Made by a program: the position numbers and the translations under genes
Shown: piece after piece, positions 7,683 through 16,302 of the stretch
How the letters are laid out: every line of letters begins with the position of its first letter
How positions within the stretch are numbered: the first letter of the stretch is position 1
NCBI GenBank assembly: GCA_964447105.1
Contig: CAYURH010000010.1
Location: forward strand, 1-36,101
Length of the DNA: 36,101 nucleotides
Reading direction: 5' to 3'
From: CAYURH01 sp964447105
GTDB lineage: Bacteria; Patescibacteriota; Saccharimonadia; Saccharimonadales; EFPC-124
Notes under the pieces: generated by a model
Told to the model about the DNA's origin: nothing
The model's database searches: none
Seen by the model: the letters and a program-made list of their open reading frames with translations, nothing else

Positions 7683-7712
7683 ATTATGGCGAATCAAGAA
7701 CTCCCTTGTCAA
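7683..7712 (-). promoter_or_regulatory. Promoter of the candidate small RNA
   Basis: On the minus strand, a consensus TTGACA (7707-7712), an 18-base spacer and CATAAT (7683-7688). It lies just beyond the trxB stop codon (7734) and points into the structured stretch. Confidence 0.65.
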
Positions 7713-7733
7713 ATAGCTGCCGGGTCTACAATC

Positions 7734-8702
7734 TTAGATTTTTTCTTCTTGCGGCGTCACCTGCTGGCGCTCGCGCATTTCCAGATATTCGCGAATTTTC
7801 AACGCAGCCGTAGCACCTTCGCCGGTAGCGCTGGCAATCTGCATAGTGGCGCCAGAGCGCACATCACCACACGCGAATACACCGGTGATGTTGGTTTGTA
7901 GATGCTCATTGGTCTTTATGAACCCACGTTCGTCTAGTGCAATCCCCGAACTTTTCAAAAACCCAGTGTTGGGCAACAGACCGATAAACACAAACACGCC
8001 ATCTGTAACGAATTCGACTTTTTTGCCGTCTTGCGTGGCGAGCACTTTGGTCACTTTGTTGTCTTGGCCCACAATTTCATCGGGTGTAACGCCCAGGTGT
8101 ATAGTAATTTTGCCGGCCTGCACGGCTTTGTCGAGCGCATGCTGCAATACTTCCGACGCCTTCACTTCACTACGCACCAACAGATCGATATGTGTGGCAA
8201 ATTTGGTCAAAAACAATCCTTCTTGCACTGCCGAATTGCCGCCACCCACTACAACTAGCTTCTTGTCGCGGTAAAACGCGCCGTCACACGTAGCACAGTA
8301 GTGCACGCCACGGGCATAAAATTCTTTTTCGCCCGGAATGCCCAGTTTTTTGTAATCTGAGCCTGTGGCGATAAGCACAGTTTTGGCCTGCATGACGCCT
8401 TCGGATGTCTGTAACTCTTTATAGTCGCCTTTATCGACGATCTGCGTTACTTCGCCCAATTCAATCTTGGCGCCAAAGCGTTCGGCTTGTTTGCGTAGCT
8501 CTTCGGACAAATCCAAGCCACTAATGCCTTTGGAAAACCCAGGATAATTGTCTACCCAGTCGGTGACAGCAGCCAAGCCGCCCACCACGCCTTTTTCTAG
8601 AAGCACGGTGTCGATATCTTCGCGCGTTGTATAGATCGCCGCCGCAAGCGCTGATGGCCCAGCGCCGATCATAATAACTTCGCGCATCGTATTTTCAGCC
8701 AT
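7734..8702 (-). CDS. trxB: Thioredoxin reductase (NADPH/FAD)
   Basis: A 322-residue flavoprotein disulfide reductase. The FAD-binding GAGPSA motif is at residues 13-18, the redox-active CATC pair is Cys136/Cys139, the NADPH-binding GGGNSA motif follows, and the C-terminal FACGDVR FAD signature is present. It is cytoplasmic. The gene starts one base after the stop of the glutaredoxin gene, so the two are co-translated. No thioredoxin gene is nearby, so the glutaredoxin-like protein is a plausible electron acceptor. Confidence 0.96.
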   Translation of the reverse strand: MAENTMREVIMIGAGPSALAAAIYTTREDIDTVLLEKGVVGGLAAVTDWVDNYPGFSKGISGLDLSEELRKQAERFGAKIELGEVTQIVDKGDYKELQTSEGVMQAKTVLIATGSDYKKLGIPGEKEFYARGVHYCATCDGAFYRDKKLVVVGGGNSAVQEGLFLTKFATHIDLLVRSEVKASEVLQHALDKAVQAGKITIHLGVTPDEIVGQDNKVTKVLATQDGKKVEFVTDGVFVFIGLLPNTGFLKSSGIALDERGFIKTNEHLQTNITGVFACGDVRSGATMQIASATGEGATAALKIREYLEMRERQQVTPQEEKI

Positions 8703-8703
8703 A

Positions 8704-8964
8704 CTACGCTACCGCCGAAGCTAGTTTGGCTGGATTCCAGCCAATGGTGATGTTTTTGGGTGCGTCAGGGTTGTCGGCGTCTTCCACTACCGTGACGGGC
8801 ACGGTCATAGCGCCACTCATTTCAATCACGCTTTGGCGAACTTCGTTAGGCTCGGCGTCGAGATTGACCACGGTATATTGGTGACCTTTGCTGGTGAGCC
8901 ATTTTTTTACCATCTCGCAATATGCGCAGGTAGTAGTTGTGTAGATTGTTATTTTTTTGTTCAT
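8704..8964 (-). CDS. Glutaredoxin/NrdH-like redoxin
   Basis: An 86-residue thioredoxin-fold protein with a CAYC active site near the N-terminus (canonical glutaredoxin CPYC), a cis-Pro TVPVTV segment, and an IGWNPAKL tail resembling NrdH-type redoxins. The start at 8964 is supported by a GGAGGG ribosome-binding site; an upstream in-frame ATG at 8991 lies before that site. Being co-transcribed with trxB and having an NrdH-like tail suggests it is reduced by thioredoxin reductase rather than glutathione. Likely partners are ribonucleotide reductase or general disulfide reduction. Confidence 0.9.
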   Translation of the reverse strand: MNKKITIYTTTTCAYCEMVKKWLTSKGHQYTVVNLDAEPNEVRQSVIEMSGAMTVPVTVVEDADNPDAPKNITIGWNPAKLASAVA

Positions 8965-8993
8965 AAAGCCTTTCCCTCCAAACGACTCCATTC

Positions 8994-9023
8994 AGTATAT
9001 ATAGCGTGTGTATGCATAAGCAA
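8994..9023 (-). promoter_or_regulatory. Promoter of the redoxin-trxB operon
   Basis: On the minus strand, TTGCTT (9018-9023), 18 bases, then TATACT (8994-8999), about 30 bases before the redoxin start. Confidence 0.6.
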
Positions 9024-9049
9024 TACGCTACATGTTGTATTCTTTGCGA

Positions 9050-9598
9050 CTACTCAGCTGGGTTGATAGCGAGTAGTTCCACCTCAAACACCAAATCTGC
9101 GTTGGCTGGCACTGGCCCATTGCCTTGTGCGCCATAAGCCAAATCGGACGGAATAATCATGCGACGCTTGCCGCCCACCTGCATGCCCTGCATACCTTGC
9201 GACCAGCCGGGGATCACTTGGCTCAGGCTAAACGTCGCCGGTTCGCCACGGTCATAACTACTGTCAAATTTGGCACCGGTCTGCGCAATCGTGCCTTTGT
9301 AGTGCACTCGCACACTGTCACCAACTTTTACGCCCACGCCAGTGCCGGCTTTTTCGTCCACCACCTGCAGCTGCGTCACCTTACCTTCTACTTTAAATGC
9401 TGTTGGGTCCACGGGTAATTCCTCCTGTTTAGTAGTGGTGTCGGTGTCGCTCGCAGCCTGCGACGTTGTCGATGTCTTATTGCTGCTATTGTTCTGCAAA
9501 ATCACGATAAAATATGCTCCAAGCGTCCCTACTACCAAAGCAGCTGTGATAACCCAGATAATAATGCGCTGATATTTATGAGTCGATGGTTTGTCCAT
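9050..9598 (-). CDS. Membrane-anchored FKBP-type peptidyl-prolyl isomerase
   Basis: A 182-residue protein: a short cytoplasmic N-terminus, one transmembrane anchor (about residues 11-34), a Ser/Thr-rich linker, and a C-terminal FKBP domain (about 85-180). FKBP hallmarks are VRVHYKGT, FDSSYDRG, VIPGWSQGMQGM, the IIPSDLAYG loop and a final VFEVELLAI strand. The isomerase domain would act outside the membrane, assisting folding of secreted proteins. An extended -10 (TGCTATACT) lies about 30 bases upstream of the ATG and AAAGG serves as ribosome-binding site. It is separate from the redoxin operon. Confidence 0.94.
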   Translation of the reverse strand: MDKPSTHKYQRIIIWVITAALVVGTLGAYFIVILQNNSSNKTSTTSQAASDTDTTTKQEELPVDPTAFKVEGKVTQLQVVDEKAGTGVGVKVGDSVRVHYKGTIAQTGAKFDSSYDRGEPATFSLSQVIPGWSQGMQGMQVGGKRRMIIPSDLAYGAQGNGPVPANADLVFEVELLAINPAE

Positions 9599-9691
9599 GG
9601 TCGGCCTTTCTGTATGTCTTTATAGTATAGCAGTTGTTATCGCCCGGCGAAGCGCAAAAACAGAGAGCCCGGGCTGGCGCTGCGGCACAGT

Positions 9692-10138
9692 CTACTTTTC
9701 TAAAAGCTTTTCAATGATTACTCGCGACGGCTCATAAATCTCATTCAGTGTCGCCTTCGCAAACGCACTGGCGCTCAGCCAACAAGGCTTAAACTTATTG
9801 CGCTCGCTCGTAAATTCGGTGGCTTCGGGGCTGTCTGGATTGAGCTGGGCATCGCCAGACAAATAATCGCACTGGTAGTAGATATGCGTGCCGCCGTTGT
9901 GATCACGCAGCTCCAGCACTTTTTGGCGCGGCCGTACCACCACCATCATTTCCTCGTAAAACTCGCGCACTACTGTTGCCTCAGGCATCTCACCTGGGCG
10001 AATACCGCCACCTGGTACTGAAAAATAATGCAGTTCATGACCGTCATCGTCAGTTCGCCAGCGCTCCATCAAAAGCACCCGACCATTGTGCACCACAATC
10101 CCGCGTGCTGTGTGTCGCTTAGTCCTATCAGGACGCAA
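9692..10138 (-). CDS. NUDIX hydrolase
   Basis: NUDIX proteins hydrolyse nucleoside diphosphates linked to other moieties. The 148-residue protein carries a Nudix box (GGGIRPGE, seven residues, REFYEEMMV) in which the usual Gly near the end is Met. The start is a TTG at 10138, supported by AAGGAG seven bases upstream inside the last codons of the ABC transporter gene; the genes overlap by 11 bases and are co-translated. The substrate cannot be told from sequence. Confidence 0.9.
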   Translation of the reverse strand: MRPDRTKRHTARGIVVHNGRVLLMERWRTDDDGHELHYFSVPGGGIRPGEMPEATVVREFYEEMMVVVRPRQKVLELRDHNGGTHIYYQCDYLSGDAQLNPDSPEATEFTSERNKFKPCWLSASAFAKATLNEIYEPSRVIIEKLLEK

Positions 10139-11918
10139 TGTCGAACTCCTTCAGCTTCTTCTTGGCTGCCTCTGTGGCGCCGAGTTGAAGTTTGAGTAAC
10201 TCAGCGTAAATACCATTGGTATGCGCCAATGCGGCCGGGCTACCGATTTCGTCAACTTTACCCCCACGAATCGTTACAATCTGATCCACATGGGCGATAG
10301 TACTCAAACGGTGCGCGATGATCAGCGTGGTACGGCCACGCATCAGGCGCTCCAGCGCCTCTTGCACCTGTGCTTCAGCTTTGCTATCTAGGCTGCTGGT
10401 TGCTTCGTCCAGGATGAGAATCGGCGCATCTTTCAACAATGCACGCGCAATTGCGATACGTTGTTTCTGCCCGCCACTCAGTTTGAGTCCGCGTTCGCCA
10501 ATCTCAGTATCATAGCCCTGGGGCAGTTTACTAATGAATTCATCGGCGTTGGCTGCTTTGGCGGCAGCTTTCATGTCTTTGGCGCTCGCATCCGGTTTGG
10601 CATAGGTAATGTTTTCGCGAATTGTGCCGCTAAATAGCGCTGGATCTTGGAACACAACAGCTATATTGGCGCGCAAGCTCTGCTGCGTCACGGTGGCCAC
10701 ATCAACGCCGTCTACAAAAATGGCGCCTTTTTTTGGCTGGTACAAACGCAGGAGCAAGTTACTTATAGTTGTCTTGCCCTCACCACTCTCGCCCACCAGC
10801 GCTATTTTACTCTGCGGTTTGGCGGTGAAACTCACACCATGCAACACGTCTTTTTTCTCGTCGTAGGCAAAGTGCACATCGTGGAAGCCGATTTCGCCTG
10901 ACGCTACTTTCAGATCAGCGGCATCAGGCATATCCACAATCTCTGGTTCCACGTCCATGGCTTCAAAATAATCACGCGTATTCGACACCGCCCGCTGCGA
11001 CTGATCTACAAGGAAACTAATGGTAAAAATTGGGATACGGATCAACATAGCATATTGGATAAGCAGCACCATAGTGCCGATACTGTATTGCCCCATGGCG
11101 GTAGCCACAAAGATGTAAACAAACACGCCAAAGAAGATGACATTTAGCACTGCACGCCGCACCACGTCTTGTGTGTGCCACAGCTTGCTTTGGGGTTTGG
11201 TGGTGTCAATTACTTTTTTGAACCGATCGCTAAAAAACCCAAGCTCTCGCGGCTCCTGCAAAAAACTCTTCACTACACGTACCTGCCCAATAGCTTCAGC
11301 AAAACGACCACTGGCAATATCCTGCTCTTCGTTGATCGTTTTCTGATATTCCTGCCATTTACTGCTGGTGCGCGTGGTGAGGTAAATAAAAATCGGGTAC
11401 AACGCACCCAACATCAGTGCCACTTGCCAGCTATATATTGCAACGATGATAAGCGAAAAGATAGTACTGAAAAGGAATTGCAAAAAGTTATTGCTCACTA
11501 CTTCGATGAAGTTACTTATCTGGCCGATACCACGGTTCATGCGGCTAATAATCTTGCCCGTTAGCTCTGTATCGAAATAACTCTGCTGCAGGCGCAGCAT
11601 GTGTTGATAATAACGCTGGCTCAAGATCTGGTGGATCTTGACCGACATGATATCGCCCAGGTAGCCGCTGATGTTGCTAAATATTGTCTGGCCGACATCT
11701 GTCAGGAAAATGAGCAACGCATACAACGCTACCAGCCAAACGTCTGCGGTGCCGCCGCTGGCGACTTTGGTAATTTCGTCGATCGCACCTTTGGTAAGAA
11801 GCGGGATAAACTGGCTCATCGCCGCCAGCAAAATAGTAAACACCGATACCGCCGTATAATACGGCCAAAGTTCTTTGGTAAAACGAATAATACGCACGAG
11901 TTGCTTCATGGGTTTCAT
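10128..11918 (-). CDS. ABC transporter, fused permease/ATPase (exporter type)
   Basis: A 596-residue half-transporter that should dimerise. The N-terminal exporter-type transmembrane domain has about six helices (residues 15-330), followed by an ATPase domain (about 350-590). The ATPase has Walker A GESGEGKTT (an unusual Glu replaces the common Ser/Cys), the LSGGQKQR signature, Walker B ILILDEATSSLD and the H-loop IIAHRLST. It resembles MsbA/MDR-type exporters; cargo is unknown. The first ATG (11918) overlaps a TACAAT box (11917-11922), so the second ATG at 11909, seven bases downstream of that box, may be the real leaderless start. No Shine-Dalgarno is seen. Confidence 0.95.
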   Translation of the reverse strand: MKPMKQLVRIIRFTKELWPYYTAVSVFTILLAAMSQFIPLLTKGAIDEITKVASGGTADVWLVALYALLIFLTDVGQTIFSNISGYLGDIMSVKIHQILSQRYYQHMLRLQQSYFDTELTGKIISRMNRGIGQISNFIEVVSNNFLQFLFSTIFSLIIVAIYSWQVALMLGALYPIFIYLTTRTSSKWQEYQKTINEEQDIASGRFAEAIGQVRVVKSFLQEPRELGFFSDRFKKVIDTTKPQSKLWHTQDVVRRAVLNVIFFGVFVYIFVATAMGQYSIGTMVLLIQYAMLIRIPIFTISFLVDQSQRAVSNTRDYFEAMDVEPEIVDMPDAADLKVASGEIGFHDVHFAYDEKKDVLHGVSFTAKPQSKIALVGESGEGKTTISNLLLRLYQPKKGAIFVDGVDVATVTQQSLRANIAVVFQDPALFSGTIRENITYAKPDASAKDMKAAAKAANADEFISKLPQGYDTEIGERGLKLSGGQKQRIAIARALLKDAPILILDEATSSLDSKAEAQVQEALERLMRGRTTLIIAHRLSTIAHVDQIVTIRGGKVDEIGSPAALAHTNGIYAELLKLQLGATEAAKKKLKEFDIAS

Positions 11919-11947
11919 TGTACGGCGAAAGAAAGAGTGTGGATATA

Positions 11948-11976
11948 TTGACAGGATAAGTGTTTCGATGCATAAT
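11948..11976 (+). promoter_or_regulatory. Strong promoter of the GC-rich gene at 12008
   Basis: Consensus TTGACA (11948-11953), 17-base spacer, CATAAT (11971-11976). Confidence 0.75.
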
Positions 11977-12007
11977 AGTGCGCACGAGCTCGTCTGAAGG
12001 GAAAATC

Positions 12008-12283
12008 ATGGGTGGGAAACTTCGTACATTCCGACAGTTTGCGGCCGCCGCTGCGGTGGCCGCAGTTGTCACGTTGATCGCCTTGTTCTACCTTTCCTCC
12101 CAGCTGGGAGGAAACAACAAGGCGGCCACGACAGCTGTCGTGCTGATATTCGCTAGCGGGACAGGCGGCGCCTGCATGATGGCGGCAACCACCGCCTGGG
12201 ATGAGTACAAGAAGAGCCAGGCATCGCCGACATCGTGGCCGACTCCACCCGAGCACAGTGAAGGCGATCAACAGGAAGACTGA
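12008..12283 (+). CDS. Small two-helix membrane protein, GC-rich cassette gene
   Basis: A 91-residue protein of unknown function. A short basic N-terminus (MGGKLRTFRQ) precedes two hydrophobic, Ala-rich segments (about 11-31 and 39-62), then a hydrophilic Ser/Pro/Glu/Asp-rich tail. By the positive-inside rule both ends should be cytoplasmic. The start at 12008 has GAAGGGA seven to eight bases upstream; the frame is open from 11960 but that start would overlap the -10 box. Codons mostly end in G/C. It is bounded by a consensus promoter and a long GC hairpin. Confidence 0.75.
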   Translation: MGGKLRTFRQFAAAAAVAAVVTLIALFYLSSQLGGNNKAATTAVVLIFASGTGGACMMAATTAWDEYKKSQASPTSWPTPPEHSEGDQQED

Positions 12284-12292
12284 ACCGCATCC

Positions 12293-12327
12293 GGCAGCGG
12301 CGTGGCCCCACGGGGCCCGCCGCTGCC
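12293..12327 (+). terminator. Long GC-rich hairpin without U-tract
   Basis: An outer 10-bp stem (GGCAGCGGCG / CGCCGCTGCC) encloses a second palindrome (GGCCCC / GGGGCC). It begins 9 bases after the stop of the two-helix protein. No T-run follows. Confidence 0.7.
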
Positions 12328-12374
12328 GCGCAATCAGAGTACTTAAATACGTTTGAGTTTTGTGATTGTGAGTA

Positions 12375-12403
12375 TTGACAAAAACAAGTTATTATTATAC
12401 AAT
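12375..12403 (+). promoter_or_regulatory. Consensus promoter of the 50-residue gene
   Basis: TTGACA (12375-12380), a 17-base A/T-rich spacer, TACAAT (12398-12403). The roughly 55-base leader contains a hairpin at 12417-12442 (CGACCACTCC / GGAGTAGTCG, one mismatch) before the AGGGAGGA ribosome-binding site. Confidence 0.8.
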
Positions 12404-12464
12404 GCTATTAGCTATTCGACCACTCCGTGTGGGGAGTAGTCGCACGGACAACAGGGAGGAACGA

Positions 12465-12617
12465 ATGATCAATCTGATCATGCGCACGCTCGCCCGAGTG
12501 GCTGACGTGCTGGCGCTGGAGCTGGCACCCGCCAAGGACATGCGCACCAAACCGCAGATGGGCTACGGCGTGTGGGACTTTCGTCCCGCGCACATCCAGA
12601 CCCTCGACGTGTTGTGA
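12465..12617 (+). CDS. Unknown 50-residue protein, GC-rich cassette gene
   Basis: A tiny protein with no recognised family. The N-terminal half is an amphipathic/hydrophobic helix (INLIMRTLARVADVLALEL); the C-terminal half is polar with MGYGVWDFRP. The start at 12465 is set by AGGGAGGA four bases upstream. A consensus promoter and a structured leader precede it and a 9-bp GC hairpin follows, so expression looks strong and deliberate for so small a product. Codons are G/C-ending. Possibilities such as a membrane-active peptide, a toxin or a small regulator cannot be separated from sequence alone. Confidence 0.7.
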   Translation: MINLIMRTLARVADVLALELAPAKDMRTKPQMGYGVWDFRPAHIQTLDVL

Positions 12618-12624
12618 CGAGCTG

Positions 12625-12656
12625 GTTGCGGGCACCTCGCTTGAGGAGCCCGCAAC
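12625..12656 (+). terminator. GC-rich hairpin without U-tract
   Basis: A 9-bp stem (GTTGCGGGC / GCCCGCAAC) whose loop contains a further CCTC/GAGG pairing. It lies 7 bases after the stop and is followed by TATAATAC rather than a T-run. Confidence 0.7.
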
Positions 12657-12677
12657 TATAATACATAATGTACTTAT

Positions 12678-15218
12678 CTAAATACGTCTTGCACCCACCG
12701 CGTTGGCCACATCGGCCGCGACGTTATCGAGCAATATATTGACTTCTTGGGTGGTCAACGTACGAGCGGGGTGCTGTAGGCTGACGCGCACGGTGATTTG
12801 TTTGTGAGTTTTGTTGGCTTCGCGTTGGTAAATGTCCACAGGCGTGATTGCGATCTGGATATCGCCCTGCTTGGCAAGCGACGCGCGCAATGCGCCTACT
12901 AAGTCATCGTACGAAACGTTCGCTTTCACTTTGAAGCATATGTCTTGATCGGTTGCGGGGAATTTGAGCAATGGCTTGTACTGCGCCTGGCGCCGGTAAT
13001 TCAACAACCGCTGTAGGTCGATTTCGAAGCCAGCAGTCGTAACGGGCAGTTTGAGCTTTTGCACCACACTTGCGCGATATTCACCCACAAACCCAGCGAA
13101 ATCATCTTCACTCCCCACCAGCACATACGCGCTTCGTTTTGGTTCGAACGGAGCGAAAATCTGCCGGCCAATTTCCCAGGCAGGCGCTTTGGCAGCTGGC
13201 ACGATACGATACGGCACGTGCAGCGCGTCCAATACATGTGTCAGATACCGCTTGGCTGCGTAAAATGATGCGCCAGTCTGCGCCTGGTCAGACGCATAGG
13301 TAAATCCCAATGCCTGGTATTCACGCGGCAGGTCGTCGCAGTCTACGTCGCCTTTGATGTGGACTTTGTTCATTTCAAACAATGCAAACTGTTTGTGGCC
13401 GGCTTTGATATTGGGGTGTATTTTTTCCAGTAGGCTGGGCGTGAGGCTCAAGCGATAATATTGCAGGTCAGGGCTAAGGGCGTTGCTCAGTTGAAACGCA
13501 TGTTTTTTGTCCTGCCCTACTTTGGCCATGAGATCACCATGCACAAAGCTATAGTTGAGCACTTCGTTGGCGCCAGCAGCCGCGAGCAAATCGCGCAGGT
13601 GCGATTTGAGATCCAGCATGCTATTGCGGTGAGCCGGGGCAATGTCTTTGGCTGGCAGTTCTATAGGAAGCTGGTCGTAACCATACAAGCGACCGATTTC
13701 TTCCACCACATCTTCGGGAATTTCGATATCAGTGCGCCAAAATGGTGCGGTGACAGTGAGCGTTTCAGCCGTGTGCGCCACGCCGAATTCTACATTCTCC
13801 AGCAATGTAGCCATGTCACTGGCCGACAATTGCAAACCCAAACGTTCATTCACAAACTGTGGCGTCAGATTAACCGGCGCATGCAATGAGCCACGTTTGA
13901 GAACGGCTGGCGATACGTGATTGATGTCAATCAGTTTACTCGCCACTTTGCCATGTGCATCACGGCGGATGGTGGCGGTGATTTTGCCTAGCACGGCAAG
14001 GTTTTGTAGTGGGCTTTGGCCTTTGGTAAATCGCGTCACCGCATCAGTAAAGATGCCGTGTTCCATGGACGTGCGGCGCATTTCGTACATATCCCAGGTG
14101 GCAACTTCGATGATGATGTTGCGCGTGTTGGCGTCTACTTCGGCTGTGGTACCACCCATGGCGCCGCCCACACATACCAAATGGTTGCCGGCGGCCACCA
14201 TCATAGACTGCGCGCGGGGCGTAATGGTTTTGCCGTTGAGCAGGGCGATTGTTTCGCCTTTTTTGGGATGTCGCACGGTCAGTTTGGCAATTTTGCCGCC
14301 GCTCAGCGCCAGCACTTTGTCGTAGTCGTAAATATGAATTGGCTGGCCCGTCAGCAACATATAAAAATTGCTGTAGTCCACAATATTGTTGATGCTTTTC
14401 ATGCCGGCCCGCGCCAAATCAGCCTGCAACCACAACGGACTAGGTCCTACTTGCACACCGCGCAGGGCGATAGCGGCAAAACGCGGCACAAGTTCAGGAA
14501 TGTCATTGGTGATTTCCACTGGCAATTCGTCTGTTTCCATACCGGGAAGGTCGGGTTTAACCACGTACCATTCTGGGCTTTTGAACGGCCGATGTTGAAT
14601 ACCTTCGATTTCGCGCGCCACACCCATCCAGCCAAAACAGTCGGGGCGGTGGGTGAACATTTTGTTTTCCATGTCGATCACCACGTCGTCTTGCAAATGG
14701 CAAGCATCGACAAATAGAGTGCCGGGTTCGATATCTTCAGTTACGACCAAAATGCCATCGTGGTTGTCGCTCAAACTCAGTTCACGCGGGCTGGCCAGCA
14801 TGCCATTGCTCACATGGCCGCGCAACGGGCGAACTTCGAGCACAAATGGCTGCTTGTCATATGATTCTGGCACCGTCGTGCCCGGCGGGAGCCACACTAC
14901 CGTGATACCAGCGCGCACATTTGGCGCGCCACACACCACTTGCACATGGCCATCGGCGTCGCGCTCGACCGTCTGTACCGTGTGACCATCGTCGATTTTG
15001 CAGATGTTTAGGTGGTCTGAATCGGGCATGGGCTGGCAGGTCACGACTTTGGCAATGATGGCGCCTTCGAAGCGTTTGCCAAATTCCACTACTTCCTCTA
15101 CGGCGGCGAGCTGCGCGCCAATGGTTGTAAGCAAAGCCGTAACGCCATCTGGCGCTGGATCACCGGCCGAACCGTCGTGGGCGTTACGGAAACGAATTTC
15201 GTTGATACTGATTTTCAT
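12678..15218 (-). CDS. pheT: Phenylalanyl-tRNA synthetase beta subunit
   Basis: The beta subunit of the heterotetrameric synthetase that charges tRNA-Phe. At 846 residues it is full length. An N-terminal EMAP/OB tRNA-binding domain is seen (about 50-170, with MPDSDHLNIC and VVCGAPNV). The B3/4 editing domain follows, then the B5 domain, the catalytic-like core and a C-terminal FDX-ACB domain (about 750-845, FPATDQDICFKV through LTTQEVN). The start overlaps the pheS stop by four bases (ATGA). The gene order pheS-pheT is standard. Confidence 0.97.
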   Translation of the reverse strand: MKISINEIRFRNAHDGSAGDPAPDGVTALLTTIGAQLAAVEEVVEFGKRFEGAIIAKVVTCQPMPDSDHLNICKIDDGHTVQTVERDADGHVQVVCGAPNVRAGITVVWLPPGTTVPESYDKQPFVLEVRPLRGHVSNGMLASPRELSLSDNHDGILVVTEDIEPGTLFVDACHLQDDVVIDMENKMFTHRPDCFGWMGVAREIEGIQHRPFKSPEWYVVKPDLPGMETDELPVEITNDIPELVPRFAAIALRGVQVGPSPLWLQADLARAGMKSINNIVDYSNFYMLLTGQPIHIYDYDKVLALSGGKIAKLTVRHPKKGETIALLNGKTITPRAQSMMVAAGNHLVCVGGAMGGTTAEVDANTRNIIIEVATWDMYEMRRTSMEHGIFTDAVTRFTKGQSPLQNLAVLGKITATIRRDAHGKVASKLIDINHVSPAVLKRGSLHAPVNLTPQFVNERLGLQLSASDMATLLENVEFGVAHTAETLTVTAPFWRTDIEIPEDVVEEIGRLYGYDQLPIELPAKDIAPAHRNSMLDLKSHLRDLLAAAGANEVLNYSFVHGDLMAKVGQDKKHAFQLSNALSPDLQYYRLSLTPSLLEKIHPNIKAGHKQFALFEMNKVHIKGDVDCDDLPREYQALGFTYASDQAQTGASFYAAKRYLTHVLDALHVPYRIVPAAKAPAWEIGRQIFAPFEPKRSAYVLVGSEDDFAGFVGEYRASVVQKLKLPVTTAGFEIDLQRLLNYRRQAQYKPLLKFPATDQDICFKVKANVSYDDLVGALRASLAKQGDIQIAITPVDIYQREANKTHKQITVRVSLQHPARTLTTQEVNILLDNVAADVANAVGARRI

Positions 15219-16267
15219 ACAAATTGCCTCAAAAAGTCCAGTTTACCGGATTCAAAATGACGCACGTCTTCGATGCTATGTTTCATCATAACCAACCGAT
15301 CAATACCGAAACCCCAAGCAAACCCAGTGTACTGCGCGGGGTCGATGCCGGCCATGGTAAGCACATTGGGGTGAATCATGCCGCAACCGCCCAATTCAAT
15401 CCAGCCACTATAGCTACAAACATTACAGCCTTTTTGGTCACAAAACGGACAGCTAGCGGCAAATTCAAAACTCGGCTCAGTAAACGGGAAATAAAACGGC
15501 TGAATTTTGATGTTCAGGTCGCGCTGGTAGTACTCCTGCAAAAACGCTTTGATAGTCGCCACCAAATTACCCGCGTGCACACCACGATTTACATACACGC
15601 CTTCAATTTGGTAAAACGTATGTTCGTGGCGGGCGTCCAAATCTTCGTTGCGGAATACGCGGTCGGGCAATACCACGCCAATGGGTCGGCCCTGCGCCAA
15701 ATTGTCTCGATACTGCTGCAGCACACGGTTTTGCATAGTGCTCGTGTGAGCTGGGGCGATATATGCGTGGCCGTTTGCGTCGGCTTCTACAGTCATAAAG
15801 CTGTCATAGTCGTCACGGGCTGGATGGCCCTGCGGGAAATTGAGCGACGTAAACATGTGATATTCGTCGTCGAGCTGGCGCGACTCTTCCACCACAAAAC
15901 CCATCCGGTAAAATATATCGCTGATGGCTCGAATTTCAGTCATAAGCGGGTGGCGACTGCCACGATCGGCCGTGAGCAATTGCGGCCGTGCCTGTGGCGC
16001 CACGTTGGTATCAAATGGTGCGGTTACGTCGATAAGTGTGATGGCAGCACTGGCTTGGTCGGATTCCCAGGCATCGACATCAGCTTGCAATTTTTCTTTG
16101 AGTTTGTTGATGGCCTGGCCAAACGCTGGGCGTTCTGCGGGTGGCAGGTCTTTCATGCGGCCAAACAATTCGCGCAATTCGGGCGCGTTTAGAATAGTTC
16201 GCTTATCATCAAGTGCGGCAAATTTTTTCGCCAGAGCCGCAGCGGCATCATCAATACTAGTAGACAT
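15215..16267 (-). CDS. pheS: Phenylalanyl-tRNA synthetase alpha subunit
   Basis: The catalytic subunit (350 residues). An N-terminal coiled coil (to about 90) precedes class II motif 2 (FRNEDLDARHEHTFYQIEG) and motif 3 (GFGIDRLVMM). A Cys cluster, CPFCDQKGCNVC, precedes the WIELGGCGMIHP strand, as in other PheS proteins with a putative zinc knuckle. Upstream lies TATACT 11 bases before the ATG (16279-16284) with no good Shine-Dalgarno, so it may be expressed near-leaderless as well as from the small gene upstream. Confidence 0.97.
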   Translation of the reverse strand: MSTSIDDAAAALAKKFAALDDKRTILNAPELRELFGRMKDLPPAERPAFGQAINKLKEKLQADVDAWESDQASAAITLIDVTAPFDTNVAPQARPQLLTADRGSRHPLMTEIRAISDIFYRMGFVVEESRQLDDEYHMFTSLNFPQGHPARDDYDSFMTVEADANGHAYIAPAHTSTMQNRVLQQYRDNLAQGRPIGVVLPDRVFRNEDLDARHEHTFYQIEGVYVNRGVHAGNLVATIKAFLQEYYQRDLNIKIQPFYFPFTEPSFEFAASCPFCDQKGCNVCSYSGWIELGGCGMIHPNVLTMAGIDPAQYTGFAWGFGIDRLVMMKHSIEDVRHFESGKLDFLRQFV

Positions 16268-16302
16268 ATCTTACGCCAAGTATACCTTATACAGGGTAGG
16301 CT

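Noticed and set aside
15224..16192. 322-codon plus-strand ORF opposite pheS
   Set aside because: Antisense shadow of a gene with clear class II synthetase motifs; the translation has no recognisable family.
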